From positions 124,001-188,000 of the forward strand of contig NZ_NKTX01000001.1 in NCBI RefSeq assembly GCF_003207815.1: a stretch of 64,000 nt of DNA, given 5' to 3'. The notes under the pieces are model-generated. The model had not been told where the DNA came from, ran no database searches, and saw only the letters and a program-made list of their open reading frames with translations. Position 1 is the stretch's first letter. Each line of letters begins with the position of its first letter. The position numbers were made by a program, and so were the translations under genes. This document shows, piece by piece, positions 1-10,784 of this stretch. This DNA is from Komagataeibacter oboediens. Its GTDB lineage: Bacteria; Pseudomonadota; Alphaproteobacteria; Acetobacterales; Acetobacteraceae.

Positions 1-68
1 GTCGCACCCGCCACGGCGCAGCCCCGCCGCAGCTAACGCGGCCAGAATGGTACAGGACAGGAATTGAC

Positions 69-2549
69 ATGGCACACAACGGAAATGGACGGCGCATCCT
101 TCTCGGCTCCGTCGCGGCGCTGGTGGTGATCGCGGGCGGGGCGGGGCTTGCGGTCAAGTCCATGCTGGACCCGGATGCGCTGCGCACGAAAGCCATTGCC
201 GCGATCGAAAAGCAGACCGGACGCAAGGTGCGCATGGGCGCGCTGGAACTGCATGTCCTGCCCAGCCTGTCCCTGTCTGTCAGTGATGTCGGGTTGTCGG
301 ACATGGCCGGTGGTGCCTATACCGACATGGTAACGGCGGACAGCCTGCAGGCCAGCATGGGGCTTATGGCGCTGCTGCACCATGAAATCCGCCTGGAGGA
401 CCTGAAGCTGGTCCACCCTGTCGTCCATCTGGAGCGTACGGACAGGGGCGAGGCCAACTGGCGCCTGTCGCCCACCGGCGCACAGGCCACGGCCACGCCC
501 GAAGGTGGTGCCACGCAGGCCGCGTCCGACTGGAAGGTGCAGATCGGCAGCATCCGCATAACCAATGCCGATCTTGACTGGGACGACCGGATGTCGGGCA
601 GCCGGGGCAAGGTGGTGCTGGACCATATCAACCTGTCGGATGTTGATGGCGCGAAGCCCGAAATTGATGTGGCGGGTCATAACGACAGCGGCAGCTTTAC
701 GCTGGCCGGGCATACCGGGGCGATCAACCTGACATCCACCGCGCGCGCCAGCTGGCCGGTTGCGCTGCAGGCGGCATTCAGGGCTGGCGGGCAGCAGGTG
801 GGGCAGCTGGCGGTGGATGGCACCGTGGCTGATCCCGACCACATGAAGGGCTACAACATCAAACTGGATGGCAATATCGCCAGCCTGAAGGCGATCGAGG
901 CTTTCGTGCCGGGGATGAGCCTGCCTGACGTGCGCCGCCTGTCGCTGAAAGCCAATGTGGTGGACGGTAATGCCGCGGACAAGGCAGGCAGCACGCCGCT
1001 GCTCAATTCCCTGCATCTGGATACGGGCGCGGTTGACGCGGGACAGTACCTGTCCGGCCTGACGCTGCAGGGGCTGTCGGTTGACGCGCCGGGGCCCAAG
1101 GACGCCGTGACCATCCGCAGTCAGGGTGCATGGCAGGGGCAGGGGCTGAAGCTGTCCGGCACGCTGGGATCACTGCAGCAGGTGGAACAGGCGGCGCTGT
1201 CGCATCTGGCCGATCCGCTGCCGCTGTCGCTGGACATGTCGGGTGATCCGGGCAGCCTGCGTATCGCGGGCACGCTGGGCGGGTCGCGCGCGGTGGTGAA
1301 TGTCAACGCGTCCGCAGGCAGGCTGCCGCTGCCCAATGGCGCGGTGATCGACCATCTGGACGCCTCGACCCATCTGGTCAGCGAGGATAACGGCGCGCAT
1401 TTCCAGCTTTCGGATATTGTGGTCAAGAGCACGCAGGTCTCCCTCAAGGGGGCGCTGGACCTGTCGGTTCACGGTGGGCATGCGGGCGTACCGCTGGTCA
1501 GTGGCGCGCTTGATGCAAGCTGGGTCAATGCCGATGCCCTGATGGGCAACGCCGCTGCCGGCAAGGCCGACGCCAGCACCACCACGCCTGCGAATGCCAG
1601 GGACAGCAATGACGCGCTGCCGTTTGACCGGCTGCGCAAGCTGGATGCGGACCTGCGCCTGACCGCGGCGCAGCTGGAATTCGAAGGCGATGAATACCAC
1701 AACGCCCTGAGCCATATCAGCCTGCGCAACGGGCTGCTGAAGGTTGACCCGCTACAGGCCGAAGGCACGGGCCGCCGCGTATCGGGACAGTTTGAGGTCG
1801 ATGCGTCGGGCAGCGTGCCCACCGTATCGGGTAAGATCGGCACGCTGGTGCTGCCGGCCACATGGCTGGAAAGCAAGGCGGGCCTGTCCAACATGGTGCA
1901 GGGGGCGCTGCAGGTTGTTGGTGAAGTGCGTTCGCAGGGGAATACCGCGGCCGAACTGCGCACCGGCATGACCGGACACCTTGGCGTGTCCATGGTCAAC
2001 GGAACGGTCAGCGGCAGTGCGCTGGGTGAACTGCTGGGGGATGCGGCGCGCGGCGCGCTGGGCTCCGGCCCGATCGCACTGCGCTGCTTTGGCCTGCACA
2101 TGAGCATGGCCGACAGGCAGGCGAATGTTGACACCATCGGCGTGCAGACCAATGCGCTGACCGTGACCGGCAAGGGCACGGTGGGCATGGCGTCGCAGGC
2201 GCTGGACCTGCATCTGGTGCCGCAGGTCATGATCAGCGGGACAGGGGCCAGCGTGCCGCTGCGCGTGGGGGGCACGCTGTCCGCACCGCGCCCGAAAATG
2301 GATGGCGGCGCGGATGGCCGCTATGCCATCGGCCTGCTGCTGGGTGGATCTAAGAGCAATGCGGTGGCCGATCCGTGCCCCGCAACCCTGAAGGCCGCGC
2401 GTGAGGGACAGGCAGGCCCCGAACCCACGACGGCAGCACCCAAGGCGCAGTCGTCCGGTGATGCAGCAGGTCTGCTGGGCAATTCCAAGGCTTCGCCGGA
2501 TGTAAACAAGGCGGCAGGCCTGCTGAAGGGGCTGGGCATCCTGAAATGA
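69..2549 (+). CDS. AsmA family protein
   Basis: An 826-residue protein with the AsmA layout: a short basic N-terminus, one hydrophobic membrane segment at about residues 11-30, then a long periplasmic domain rich in Gly, Ser and short beta-like repeats. The C-terminal part has the repeating low-complexity sheet pattern of the AsmA C-terminal domain, followed by a Pro/Ala-rich linker. AsmA-like proteins are inner-membrane-anchored and are linked to envelope lipid transport and outer-membrane biogenesis. The ATG at 69 is preceded by AGGAATT and places the membrane anchor directly at the N-terminus. Its end overlaps the next start by 4 nt, so it is probably co-transcribed with the ATP12-like gene. 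The exact substrate cannot be inferred. Confidence 0.85.
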   Translation: MAHNGNGRRILLGSVAALVVIAGGAGLAVKSMLDPDALRTKAIAAIEKQTGRKVRMGALELHVLPSLSLSVSDVGLSDMAGGAYTDMVTADSLQASMGLMALLHHEIRLEDLKLVHPVVHLERTDRGEANWRLSPTGAQATATPEGGATQAASDWKVQIGSIRITNADLDWDDRMSGSRGKVVLDHINLSDVDGAKPEIDVAGHNDSGSFTLAGHTGAINLTSTARASWPVALQAAFRAGGQQVGQLAVDGTVADPDHMKGYNIKLDGNIASLKAIEAFVPGMSLPDVRRLSLKANVVDGNAADKAGSTPLLNSLHLDTGAVDAGQYLSGLTLQGLSVDAPGPKDAVTIRSQGAWQGQGLKLSGTLGSLQQVEQAALSHLADPLPLSLDMSGDPGSLRIAGTLGGSRAVVNVNASAGRLPLPNGAVIDHLDASTHLVSEDNGAHFQLSDIVVKSTQVSLKGALDLSVHGGHAGVPLVSGALDASWVNADALMGNAAAGKADASTTTPANARDSNDALPFDRLRKLDADLRLTAAQLEFEGDEYHNALSHISLRNGLLKVDPLQAEGTGRRVSGQFEVDASGSVPTVSGKIGTLVLPATWLESKAGLSNMVQGALQVVGEVRSQGNTAAELRTGMTGHLGVSMVNGTVSGSALGELLGDAARGALGSGPIALRCFGLHMSMADRQANVDTIGVQTNALTVTGKGTVGMASQALDLHLVPQVMISGTGASVPLRVGGTLSAPRPKMDGGADGRYAIGLLLGGSKSNAVADPCPATLKAAREGQAGPEPTTAAPKAQSSGDAAGLLGNSKASPDVNKAAGLLKGLGILK

Positions 2550-3319
2550 CACAGGATAATGCGATGAAGGACGGGGTGCGTCCGCCCACGCCCCAGACGC
2601 CTGGCAGGCGCAGGCGGTTCTGGACGCTGGCCGCCGCCCGCCCGGCGGAGGGGGGATTCTGTGTCGAGCTTGACGGGCGGGGCATCCGCCTGCCCGGTGG
2701 CACGCCGTTATGTGTGATGTCACGGGCGCTGGCTGGCGCGATTGCCGATGAATGGGCGCATGCCGGTGGGGAAAAGGGCGGTGATTTTACCCCCGACGAC
2801 CTGCCGATGACACGCATAACCGGCACCATGATCGAACGCGTCGCCCCCGATCCGTCGGCGCAGGTTACGGCCCTGCTGCAGTATGTGGATGGAGAACTGC
2901 TGTGCTATCGCGCGGATCATCCGGCACTGCTGTGCGCACGGCAGAAAGCGGAATGGGATCCGCAGCTTGCGTGGCTGCAGGCGCGCTACGGCATTGCCAT
3001 GGCGGTGACGCAGGGCATCATGCCCCTGTCGCAATCGCAGGCGGTACAGGTGGCATGGCGGGGCATACTGGACAAAATGGATAACGCCACGCTTGCGGCA
3101 CTGGGCGTGATGGTGCCTGCCATGAAAAGCATCGTGCTGGGGCTTGCGGTCGTGACGGGCGCGCTGTCGGCGGCGAAGGCGGCTGAAGTCGCATCCGTGG
3201 ATGAACGCACCCAGATGGACATATGGGGCAGGGATGACAAACAGGCTGAAAGCCTGCGCCTGCTGGCGCTGGAGGTCGCGGACGCATCGCGTTTCCTGCG
3301 CCTGTGCCACATGACCTGA
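2546..3319 (+). CDS. ATP12-type F1-ATPase assembly chaperone
   Basis: This 257-residue protein matches the ATP12 family. It has the early RRFW segment, the FCVELDGR and DDLPMTR segments, the LLQYVDGELLCYRA motif near residue 112, and the EWDPQLAWL segment near residue 135. In mitochondria ATP12 binds the F1 alpha subunit before hexamer assembly; alphaproteobacterial homologues are assumed to do the same in the cytoplasm. It overlaps the AsmA gene by 4 nt (ATGA), which suggests translational coupling. A strong terminator hairpin follows at 3382. Pairing with an AsmA-like gene has no obvious functional logic, so the coupling may only be positional. Confidence 0.88.
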   Translation: MTQDNAMKDGVRPPTPQTPGRRRRFWTLAAARPAEGGFCVELDGRGIRLPGGTPLCVMSRALAGAIADEWAHAGGEKGGDFTPDDLPMTRITGTMIERVAPDPSAQVTALLQYVDGELLCYRADHPALLCARQKAEWDPQLAWLQARYGIAMAVTQGIMPLSQSQAVQVAWRGILDKMDNATLAALGVMVPAMKSIVLGLAVVTGALSAAKAAEVASVDERTQMDIWGRDDKQAESLRLLALEVADASRFLRLCHMT

Positions 3320-3346
3320 GAGGCATCACATCTGTTGAGAACAGAT

Positions 3347-3368
3347 AAAGGCTTCACCAGAAACTTTG
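3347..3368. repeat. Possible remnant of the two-hairpin intergenic repeat
   Basis: The bases AGGCTTCACCAGAAACTTTG resemble the tail of the repeat copy at 20785 (AAGCTTCACCAAAAACG). Only one end of the element is recognisable and the hairpin arms are missing, so this is a possible decayed copy only. Confidence 0.3.
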
Positions 3369-3381
3369 TGCGGAATGCAAA

Positions 3382-3412
3382 ACGGCCCGGTGTCACACCG
3401 GGCCGTTTTTTT
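3382..3412. terminator. Bidirectional terminator between the ATP12-like gene and ispDF
   Basis: An 11-bp GC-rich stem (ACGGCCCGGTG / CACCGGGCCGT) with a 3-nt loop is followed by seven T residues on the plus strand. On the minus strand the hairpin lies just downstream of the ispDF stop codon. It separates two convergent genes. Confidence 0.85.
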
Positions 3413-3425
3413 GTGTTTCAGGCGA

Positions 3426-4595
3426 TCAGGGCACCAGCACCGTGGCGCTGGCGAGGCAGGCAATGCCTTCCTCGCGCCCGGTAAAGCCAAGGCGTTCGGA
3501 CGTGGTGGCCTTGACCGAGATGCGGTCGACATCAACCTTCAGCAGGTCGGCCAGACGGGCACGCATCGCTTCCGAATGGGGACCGATCTTGGGACGTTCA
3601 CAGATCAGCGTCACGTCGGCATTGACCAGCATGCCACCACGCAGGCGGATGCGTTCGCCCGCATGCACCAGGAAGCGTGCGCTGTCGGCGTCCTTCCATT
3701 CATTCTGGCTGGGCGGGAAATGGCGGCCGATGTCACCTTCGGCCAGCGCGCCGTAAATGGCGTCGCACAGGGCATGGATGCCCACATCCGCATCCGAATG
3801 GCCCGCAAGGCCACGCGTATGGGGCACGTTGATGCCGCACATGATCAGGGGCCGGTTTTCGGCAAAGGCATGTACGTCGTAGCCCATCCCGGTGCGCGGC
3901 AGCAGGGTCGGGCCGATCAGGCGTTCCAGGCGCACCAGATCCTCCTTGTAGGTCAGTTTGATGTTGTCTTCCGAACCCGGAACGATGGCTACGTGATGTC
4001 CCGCCTGTTCCAGCAGGGCAGCGTCATCGGTGGCGTCCGCTGCATCGGCCGCGCGGTGCAGGTCGCGCAGCAGCGCAAAACGGAAACCCTGTGGCGTCTG
4101 GGCGCGGAACAGGTCGGTGCGGGGCACGGTATCGGTAATGATGCCGTCCTTCGCGCGCTTGATGGTATCGGCCACCGGCACGGCGGGAATGACGCCCGCA
4201 TGCTGTTCCAGTGCCGCGATCACGCCCTGCGTCACGTCGGCGGGCACATAGGGACGCGCGCCGTCATGGATCAGCACCAGGTCGGGCCGCCGTTCTTCGG
4301 GCAGGCGGTCGAGGGCTTCCAGCCCCGCGCTGACGCTGGCCTGTCGCGTGGCCCCGCCCGGTACGACCGGCAGGACCGTGCAGCCGGCGGGGGCGAACCC
4401 CTCCAGCGCACCGGTCAGCAGGGCGGGATCGCCCACGGGCTGGATCATGCCGACATGAGGGGCAAGGGCATCCGCCGCATGACGGATGACGGGCCGCCCG
4501 CCGAGCGTGACATACTGCTTGGCGAGGGGTGTCGCGGTCTGGGCGCTGTACCGGCTGCCCTGGCCCGCGGCGAGAAGGATGGCTGCAACACGCAT
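3426..4595 (-). CDS. ispDF: Bifunctional IspD/IspF of the MEP isoprenoid pathway
   Basis: Two enzymes are fused in one 389-residue chain. The N-terminal half is 2-C-methyl-D-erythritol 4-phosphate cytidylyltransferase (IspD), with the nucleotide-binding [12 protein letters not shown] segment at the start and the [10 protein letters not shown] motif near residue 105. The C-terminal half from about residue 230 is 2-C-methyl-D-erythritol 2,4-cyclodiphosphate synthase (IspF), with the metal-binding GYDVHAF segment and the GHSDADV motif. Together they carry out non-consecutive steps of isoprenoid precursor synthesis. The fusion is common in Alphaproteobacteria. I chose the ATG at 4595 because the IspD fold begins immediately there; an in-frame start exists at 4616. 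Confidence 0.95.
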   Translation of the reverse strand: MRVAAILLAAGQGSRYSAQTATPLAKQYVTLGGRPVIRHAADALAPHVGMIQPVGDPALLTGALEGFAPAGCTVLPVVPGGATRQASVSAGLEALDRLPEERRPDLVLIHDGARPYVPADVTQGVIAALEQHAGVIPAVPVADTIKRAKDGIITDTVPRTDLFRAQTPQGFRFALLRDLHRAADAADATDDAALLEQAGHHVAIVPGSEDNIKLTYKEDLVRLERLIGPTLLPRTGMGYDVHAFAENRPLIMCGINVPHTRGLAGHSDADVGIHALCDAIYGALAEGDIGRHFPPSQNEWKDADSARFLVHAGERIRLRGGMLVNADVTLICERPKIGPHSEAMRARLADLLKVDVDRISVKATTSERLGFTGREEGIACLASATVLVP

Positions 4596-4833
4596 GATGC
4601 GGAGCAATGCGGCCATGTGGCCCGCGCGTCAAGCACTGAGCGTCGGGAACAGTCCCGCGCGGGGCGGGGGACACGCAGTAAAATGTTTCCCGAATGCACC
4701 GAACCTGATTGCACGGGGCGACGGGAGAGGGTATTCTGCCTAAATCATAAGCATTATTGATGGATATTGTAGCCGGCATGCCTTTCTGCCGCCATCGGGC
4801 GCGGCTGGGGTTTTCGGCGGGGAAGCGTGGTTC

Positions 4834-5895
4834 ATGTCGTCTCAGCTGCTGTCACCCATTGATCTGGGGGGTGGGGTCGTCCTTAAGGCACCTGTCATCC
4901 TGGCGCCCATGGCCGGGGTGACCGACCTGCCGTTCCGCAGGCTGGCGCGCAGGCTGGGCGCGGGACTGGTCGTGTCCGAAATGATCGCGTCATGGGCCAT
5001 GATCCGGGAAAATGAAAATACCCTGCGCATGGCCGAAGTGGCGGATGATGGCCCCAATTCCGTACAGCTTGCCGGTTGTGACCCCGACGCCATGGGGCAG
5101 GCCGCGCGGATCGCGGTCGATCGCGGGGCGGATATCATCGACATCAATTTCGGCTGTCCGGTGAAAAAGGTGGCGGTGGGCCAGCTTGCCGGTTCAGCCC
5201 TCATGCGTGACGAGGTACAGGCCGGCCGCCTGCTGGAAGGCGTGGTGCGCGCGGTGGATGTGCCGGTCACGCTGAAAATGCGCATGGGCTGGGACCATAA
5301 CAGCCTGAACGCCCCCACGCTTGCGCGGATTGCACAGGAATCGGGCATACGCATGGTGACGGTCCACGGCCGCACCCGCCAGCAGTTCTATAACGGCACG
5401 GCGGACTGGTATTTCGTGCGCAACGTGGTGGATGCGGTGGACCTGCCGGTGATCGTCAATGGCGACATCCTGACGGTGGAAGACGCCCGGGTGGCACTCG
5501 AACGCTCCGGCGCGCGGGGCGTCATGATCGGGCGCGGCTGTTATGGCCGCCCGTGGTTCCTGGCACAGGTGGCGCGCGCGCTCATGCATGGCGAACACGT
5601 GCCCGAGCCTGATCTTGTGGCGGAAAAGGCCATCGTGCTGGAGCATTACGGCATGATGATCGACCATTTCGGCGCGCATCCCGGCCTGCGCCTGGCGCGC
5701 AAGCATGTGTCGTGGTACTCGGCTGGCCTGCCGGATTCCGCAGGCTTCCGTGCCGCCGTCAACCGTGTCGATACGGTGGATGCCGCGATTGGCATGATCA
5801 ACGAATTCTATGACCGCCAGATTGCGGCGGGCAATGTACGCGGGCCGCGCCCGTCCACCGTGGGAGCGGAAAGGGCCGCAGCACAGGCGGCATGA
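4834..5895 (+). CDS. dusB: tRNA-dihydrouridine synthase DusB
   Basis: A 353-residue FMN-dependent TIM-barrel enzyme that reduces uridine to dihydrouridine in tRNA. Visible Dus motifs are APMAGVTDLPFR near residue 25, DINFGCPVKKV near residue 107 with the catalytic Cys, LKMRMGWD near residue 147 and VNGDI near residue 208. It lies directly upstream of ntrB, overlapping by 4 nt; this nifR3-ntrB-ntrC order is classic in Alphaproteobacteria. The preceding 217 nt after ispDF (divergent) must hold the promoter for the whole ntr cluster; I see no clear-cut boxes there. Confidence 0.95.
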   Translation: MSSQLLSPIDLGGGVVLKAPVILAPMAGVTDLPFRRLARRLGAGLVVSEMIASWAMIRENENTLRMAEVADDGPNSVQLAGCDPDAMGQAARIAVDRGADIIDINFGCPVKKVAVGQLAGSALMRDEVQAGRLLEGVVRAVDVPVTLKMRMGWDHNSLNAPTLARIAQESGIRMVTVHGRTRQQFYNGTADWYFVRNVVDAVDLPVIVNGDILTVEDARVALERSGARGVMIGRGCYGRPWFLAQVARALMHGEHVPEPDLVAEKAIVLEHYGMMIDHFGAHPGLRLARKHVSWYSAGLPDSAGFRAAVNRVDTVDAAIGMINEFYDRQIAAGNVRGPRPSTVGAERAAAQAA

Positions 5896-7037
5896 AGATG
5901 GGCCCGCTTTCCCCCATGCCCCATGTGCCGTGTGCGCCCGATAACGTGACGGGCAACGGGCGTGTGATCCTCGACTCGCTGGCGCTGCCGGTCATGGTCG
6001 TGCGGGCGGATAACGCCATCGGGTATGTCAACAGCGCCGCGGAACCGTTTTTCGGCATGTCGCGCGCGCATCTGGTGCAGATGCGCCTGACGGACATCCT
6101 GCCCGGTGACAGCCCGCTTTTCCTGCTGATGGAACAGGTCCGCGCGCAGGACCATACGGTGGTCGAGCACGAGGTCACGCTGGACAGTCCCCGCCTGCGC
6201 CATGATGGCGTGACGGTGCAGGGCGCACCGGTCATGGAAGAGCCCGGTTCGGTCGCGCTGACATTCCATGATTTTTCCGCCGTCCGCGTGCTGGACCGGC
6301 AGCTGACCTTCCGCTCCGCCGCCCGCAGTGTTGCGGGCATGGCGGCCATCCTCGCCCATGAGGTCAAGAACCCGCTTTCCGGTATCCGGGGCGCGGCACA
6401 GCTGCTGGAAACATCGGTCGGCGAAGCCGACCGGGAACTGGCGGTGCTGATCCAGGACGAGGTCAACCGCATCCGGGACCTCGTGGACCGGATGGACATG
6501 TTCAGCGACCGGCCGATTGAACGCAGGCCCGTCAACATCCACCGCGTGCTGGAACATGTGCGCCGGCTGGCGCAGCAGGGCTTTGCCGCCGATATCCGCT
6601 TTCACGAAGTGTATGACCCTTCGCTTCCGCCGGTATGGGGCAACCGCGACCAGCTGGTGCAGGTGCTGCTCAACCTCGTGAAGAACGCGGCCGAGGCCCT
6701 GCACACCAATCCCGATGATGCGGCGCCGCCCGAAATCACGCTGACCACCAGCTACCGTCCCGGCATATGGGTTTCCACCGGGGCGGGCAGCCAGCGCGTG
6801 CAGCTGCCGCTGCTGGTGTCGGTGCGCGATAACGGGCCGGGCATTCCTGAAAACATCCGGCCGCACCTGTTCGAGCCCTTCCTGACAACCAAGACCACGG
6901 GCAGTGGGCTGGGGCTGGCGCTTGCCGGCAAGATTGTGGGGGACCATGGCGGCGTGATCGAGGTGGAAAGCCAGCCCGGTCGCACCGAGGTCCTGCTGCA
7001 CCTGCCTGTCGTGACCGAGGGCCGGGACACGCCCTGA
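5892..7037 (+). CDS. ntrB: Nitrogen regulation sensor kinase NtrB (GlnL)
   Basis: A soluble 381-residue histidine kinase. A PAS-like domain occupies roughly residues 20-120. The HisKA segment ILAHEVKNPLSGIRG carries the phospho-accepting His at about residue 156. The ATPase domain shows an N-box (NLVKNAAEAL), a G1 box (DNGPGIPENI) and TTKTTGSGLGLALAG. In the known system NtrB phosphorylates or dephosphorylates NtrC in response to PII-signalled nitrogen status. No membrane segment is present, as expected. The ATG overlaps the dusB stop by 4 nt; ntrC follows after 34 nt. Confidence 0.93.
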   Translation: MKMGPLSPMPHVPCAPDNVTGNGRVILDSLALPVMVVRADNAIGYVNSAAEPFFGMSRAHLVQMRLTDILPGDSPLFLLMEQVRAQDHTVVEHEVTLDSPRLRHDGVTVQGAPVMEEPGSVALTFHDFSAVRVLDRQLTFRSAARSVAGMAAILAHEVKNPLSGIRGAAQLLETSVGEADRELAVLIQDEVNRIRDLVDRMDMFSDRPIERRPVNIHRVLEHVRRLAQQGFAADIRFHEVYDPSLPPVWGNRDQLVQVLLNLVKNAAEALHTNPDDAAPPEITLTTSYRPGIWVSTGAGSQRVQLPLLVSVRDNGPGIPENIRPHLFEPFLTTKTTGSGLGLALAGKIVGDHGGVIEVESQPGRTEVLLHLPVVTEGRDTP

Positions 7038-7071
7038 TGTTCCCCCACTGGACCTGAGAGATTTATAGCGT

Positions 7072-8520
7072 ATGTCGCTGCCGACCATTCTTGTTGCCGA
7101 TGATGACCGCTCCATCCGCACTGTGCTGAGCCAGGCGCTGGGGCGTGGGGGCTACCAGGTCCGCACCACCGGCCAGGCGTCCACCCTGTGGCAGTGGGTG
7201 GAGGAGGGCGAGGGCGACCTTGTCATCACCGATGTCGTCATGCCCGATGAAAACGGGCTGGACCTGATCCCGCGCATCCGCCGTATCCGCCCTGATCTGC
7301 GCGTGGTGGTCATGAGTGCGCAGTCCACCCTGATGACAGCCGTCAAGGCGACCCAGCGCGGCGCGTTCGAGTACCTGCCCAAGCCGTTTGACCTCAAGGA
7401 AGTGCTGGCGGTGGTTGCCCGCGCGCTGGCGACCCCTGCCACCCCGGTGCAGCCGCTGGCGCCCCCGCAGCCAGACGAACAGATGTCGCTGATCGGGCGT
7501 TCGGTGGTGATGCAGGACATCTACCGCATCATCGCCCGCCTGACGACATCGGACCTGACGGTGATGATCAACGGGGAAAGCGGCACCGGCAAGGAACTGG
7601 TGGCGCGTGCCCTGCATGAATACGGGCGCAGGCGGACGGGGCCGTTCGTGGCCATCAACATGGCCGCCATCCCGCGCAATCTGATCGAAAGCGAACTGTT
7701 CGGGCATGAACGCGGCGCCTTTACCGGGGCGACCAGCCGTGTCGCCGGGCGGTTTGAACAGGCGGCTGGCGGTACGCTGTTCCTTGATGAAATCGGCGAT
7801 ATGCCGCCAGAAGCCCAGACGCGCCTGCTGCGCGTACTGCAGGACGGGGAATTCACCACCGTGGGTGGCACCGTGCCGATCCGCGCCAATGTGCGCATCA
7901 TCGCCGCGACCCACCGGGACCTGCGGCAGGCGATCCGCGCGGGCACCTTCCGCGAGGATCTGTACTACCGCCTGAACGTGGTGCCCATGCGCCTGCCGCC
8001 GCTACGTGAACGGGTGGAGGACATTCCCCTGCTGGCGCGGCATTTCCTGAATGAAAACGCCGAGGGCGCAGGCAGCGTGCGCGTGCTGGATGACGAGGCG
8101 ATGGCCCAGCTTCAGGCCTATCGCTGGCCGGGCAACGTGCGCGAACTGGAAAACCTCATGCGGCGCATCACGGCGCTGCATCCGCAGGAAAGCATTGGCG
8201 CGGACATCATCGCCGCTGAACTGGCGGAAACCAGCAGCGTTGCGGCACAGGGTGAAGGCGGCAGCGGGGCGGCCGAGACGCTGGCCGAGGCGGTGGAGCG
8301 GCATCTGCGCCGCTTCCTGTCATCGGGGCAGGACGGCATGCCGCTGAGCGATATTTACGACAAGGTGATTGCCGAGGTCGAACGCCCGCTGATCACCATG
8401 ACGCTGGCGGCCACGCGCGGCAACCAGATCCGGGCCGCGGCCATGCTGGGGCTGAACCGCAACACGCTGCGCAAGAAGATCCGGGACCTGGACATTCCGG
8501 TGGTCCGCGGCGGCGCATGA
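7072..8520 (+). CDS. ntrC: Nitrogen regulation response regulator NtrC
   Basis: A 482-residue sigma-54 activator with three domains. The receiver domain has acidic DDD near residue 10 and the phospho-acceptor Asp at residue 54 ([11 protein letters not shown]). The AAA+ domain has a Walker A at about 169 (GESGTGKE) and an intact GAFTGA loop at 215-220, the sequence that contacts sigma-54. A Fis-type helix-turn-helix lies at the C-terminus ([17 protein letters not shown]). It should activate nitrogen-assimilation promoters when phosphorylated by NtrB. It overlaps ntrY by 4 nt. Confidence 0.95.
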   Translation: MSLPTILVADDDRSIRTVLSQALGRGGYQVRTTGQASTLWQWVEEGEGDLVITDVVMPDENGLDLIPRIRRIRPDLRVVVMSAQSTLMTAVKATQRGAFEYLPKPFDLKEVLAVVARALATPATPVQPLAPPQPDEQMSLIGRSVVMQDIYRIIARLTTSDLTVMINGESGTGKELVARALHEYGRRRTGPFVAINMAAIPRNLIESELFGHERGAFTGATSRVAGRFEQAAGGTLFLDEIGDMPPEAQTRLLRVLQDGEFTTVGGTVPIRANVRIIAATHRDLRQAIRAGTFREDLYYRLNVVPMRLPPLRERVEDIPLLARHFLNENAEGAGSVRVLDDEAMAQLQAYRWPGNVRELENLMRRITALHPQESIGADIIAAELAETSSVAAQGEGGSGAAETLAEAVERHLRRFLSSGQDGMPLSDIYDKVIAEVERPLITMTLAATRGNQIRAAAMLGLNRNTLRKKIRDLDIPVVRGGA

Positions 8521-10784
8521 CCATGAACGCGACACAACGCTCCAGCGTGGCGTACCGGCTGGCCCGGCGGGTGCTGGACATGCTGGTGCGGCGCAATGTG
8601 GCGCTGGTTCTGGTGCTGCTGGCGCTGGTTCTGGGGGTCGCGACATTCGTGGTGCTGTCGGGTGGCAAGTCGCTGGCCCATCATCCGCAGCTTCAGGCGC
8701 TGGTCTTCATCCTGAACTTCCTCGTGCTGCTGCTGCTGGCAACCTCGCTTACGGAAAAGATCGGGCGGGTCCTGGCCGAACGGCGCAGCGGGCTGGCGGG
8801 GGCGCGGCTGCATGTGCGGCTGGTCACGCTGTTTGGCATTGTTGCGGTGGCGCCCACCATCGTGGTGGGCACGTTTGCCGCCGTCTTCTTCCATTACGGT
8901 ATCCAGATCTGGTTCAGCGACCGGGTGAACACCGCCCTGAACGAGGCGCTGGAGACATCGCGTGGCTACCTGCAGGAACATAACGCCAATATCCGTACGG
9001 AAGCGTTCTCGCTGGCCAATTACCTTGTCAGTGCGCAGAACGGGCTGTCGGGGTCGGGGGGCGATCTTCTGCATGACCCGGATGCGCTGTCGCAGGTGCT
9101 GGATTCACAGGCCACGCTGCGCGGGCTGGATGTGGCGGTGGTGTATGATCCGTTCACCAATACCGTCGTCGCCTCGGGCGGGCTCATGGGGCGGACAGCC
9201 AACCGCAAGGACCTGCCGCCGCCTGCCGCCACCCTCATGGCGCGCACGAACGAAATCGCGATCCTTGATTCCCCCGATGAAAAGACCGTCCGCGCCGTCG
9301 TGACACTGGGCGATACGCCGTCGCTCATGCTCATGATCGAGCGTCCGGTGGACCCCGACATCCTCGAACACATGCATCGTACCGAACAGGTGGTGGCCGA
9401 TTACCAGCGCCTGAATGGCAACCGTGCCAAGATCCAGTTCACCTTCGTGCTGATCTTCGCCCTGGTGGCCGTGCTGGTGCTGGGGGCGGCGATCCTGATC
9501 GGGCTTATGCTGGCCAACCAGATCGTGCGCCCGCTGGGACTGCTGATCCTTGCATCCGAACGGGTCAGCAAGGGCAACCTGGACAGCAACGTGCCCGAGG
9601 GCGAGCGTGATGACGAGGTCTCCAGCCTGTCGCGCGCCTTCAACCGCATGACCACCCAGCTTGCGACCCAGCGCGCGGAACTGGTCAACGCCACCAACCA
9701 GATCAACGAACGCCGCAGGTTTACCGAAGCCGTGCTGTCCGGCGTGTCCGCAGGTGTGATCGGGCTGGATTCGCATGGCATGATCGAACTGCCCAACCGT
9801 GCCGCCAGCGTGCTGCTGCAGCGTGACATGTCGGCATGCGTGGGACAGTCGCTGACGGATGTGGTGCCGGAACTGGGTACTATGCTGGGACGCATCGCGC
9901 AGGAAAAGGGGCGCGAACTGACCGGCGAGGTGCAGGTGCTGGCCGGTGGGCGTGCGTGCACCCTGCTGGTGCGAATCGGCGCGGAAATGCAGAGTACCGT
10001 GACCGGCGATTTCGCGGATGGCTACGTTGTGACGTTTGATGACATAACAGCCCTGCAGGTCGCGCAGCGCAAGGCGGCCTGGGCCGATGTCGCCCGCCGC
10101 ATCGCGCATGAGATCAAGAACCCGCTGACGCCCATCCAGCTTGCGGCCGAACGGCTCAAGCGGCGTTTCCTGCGGGAAATATCATCCGATCCCGACACGT
10201 TCGTGCAGTGCGTGGACACCATTATCCGCCACGTGGGTGACATCGGGCGTATGGTCGACGAATTTTCCGCCTTCGCGCGCATGCCGCAGCCTGTGATGCG
10301 GATGGAGGATCTGTCGCGCATCGTGCGCGAGGCGCTGATCCTGCAGCGCAATGCCCATCCGGAAATCCGCTATGAGGTCAACCTGCCGGACCGGGGGCCG
10401 CTGGTGAAATGTGACCGCAGGCTGGTGGGGCAGGCGCTGACCAACCTGCTGCAGAATGCGGCGGATGCGATCGCCATGCGGCCGGACCCGGGCACGAGTG
10501 GCGGGGATGGCGTGATCGGCACGATCCGTATTACATTGACCCGGCATGACCCGGATGTCGTCCTGAGCGTTGAGGATGACGGCATCGGGTTGCCGGTGGA
10601 GGATCGTGCCCGTTTGACCGAGCCATATGTGACCCATAAGCCCAAGGGAACCGGACTTGGCCTTGCGATCGTCAAGAAGATTCTTGAGGATCATGGCGGT
10701 AGCATCGGGCTTGCGGATCGCGCCGGGAGCAGGGGAGCTGTGTCGACATTGATTTTGCCGATAAAGGACGACCATGGGGCATGA
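8517..10784 (+). CDS. ntrY: Membrane sensor kinase NtrY
   Basis: A 755-residue membrane histidine kinase. Three hydrophobic segments lie between residues 28 and 125, a periplasmic sensor region follows, and a further transmembrane helix lies near 305-330. A HAMP segment leads into a PAS-like domain (about 395-500). The HisKA box [15 protein letters not shown] has its His at about residue 531, followed by an ATPase domain with DDGIGLP and [10 protein letters not shown]. NtrY partners NtrX and in other Alphaproteobacteria is linked to nitrogen, redox or envelope signals. It overlaps ntrC by 4 nt and ntrX by 11 nt. Confidence 0.92.
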   Translation: MTMNATQRSSVAYRLARRVLDMLVRRNVALVLVLLALVLGVATFVVLSGGKSLAHHPQLQALVFILNFLVLLLLATSLTEKIGRVLAERRSGLAGARLHVRLVTLFGIVAVAPTIVVGTFAAVFFHYGIQIWFSDRVNTALNEALETSRGYLQEHNANIRTEAFSLANYLVSAQNGLSGSGGDLLHDPDALSQVLDSQATLRGLDVAVVYDPFTNTVVASGGLMGRTANRKDLPPPAATLMARTNEIAILDSPDEKTVRAVVTLGDTPSLMLMIERPVDPDILEHMHRTEQVVADYQRLNGNRAKIQFTFVLIFALVAVLVLGAAILIGLMLANQIVRPLGLLILASERVSKGNLDSNVPEGERDDEVSSLSRAFNRMTTQLATQRAELVNATNQINERRRFTEAVLSGVSAGVIGLDSHGMIELPNRAASVLLQRDMSACVGQSLTDVVPELGTMLGRIAQEKGRELTGEVQVLAGGRACTLLVRIGAEMQSTVTGDFADGYVVTFDDITALQVAQRKAAWADVARRIAHEIKNPLTPIQLAAERLKRRFLREISSDPDTFVQCVDTIIRHVGDIGRMVDEFSAFARMPQPVMRMEDLSRIVREALILQRNAHPEIRYEVNLPDRGPLVKCDRRLVGQALTNLLQNAADAIAMRPDPGTSGGDGVIGTIRITLTRHDPDVVLSVEDDGIGLPVEDRARLTEPYVTHKPKGTGLGLAIVKKILEDHGGSIGLADRAGSRGAVSTLILPIKDDHGA

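Noticed and set aside
1-36. Possible 3' end of an upstream gene (frame ending TAA at 34-36)
   Set aside because: Only 11 codons are visible, which is too little to support a gene.
3366-4760. 464-codon plus-strand frame opposite ispDF
   Set aside because: Starts in the terminator region and is antisense to a clear bifunctional IspDF. No motif.
5808-7121. 437-codon minus-strand frame opposite ntrB
   Set aside because: Antisense to a kinase with all its motifs; composition is typical of a shadow frame.
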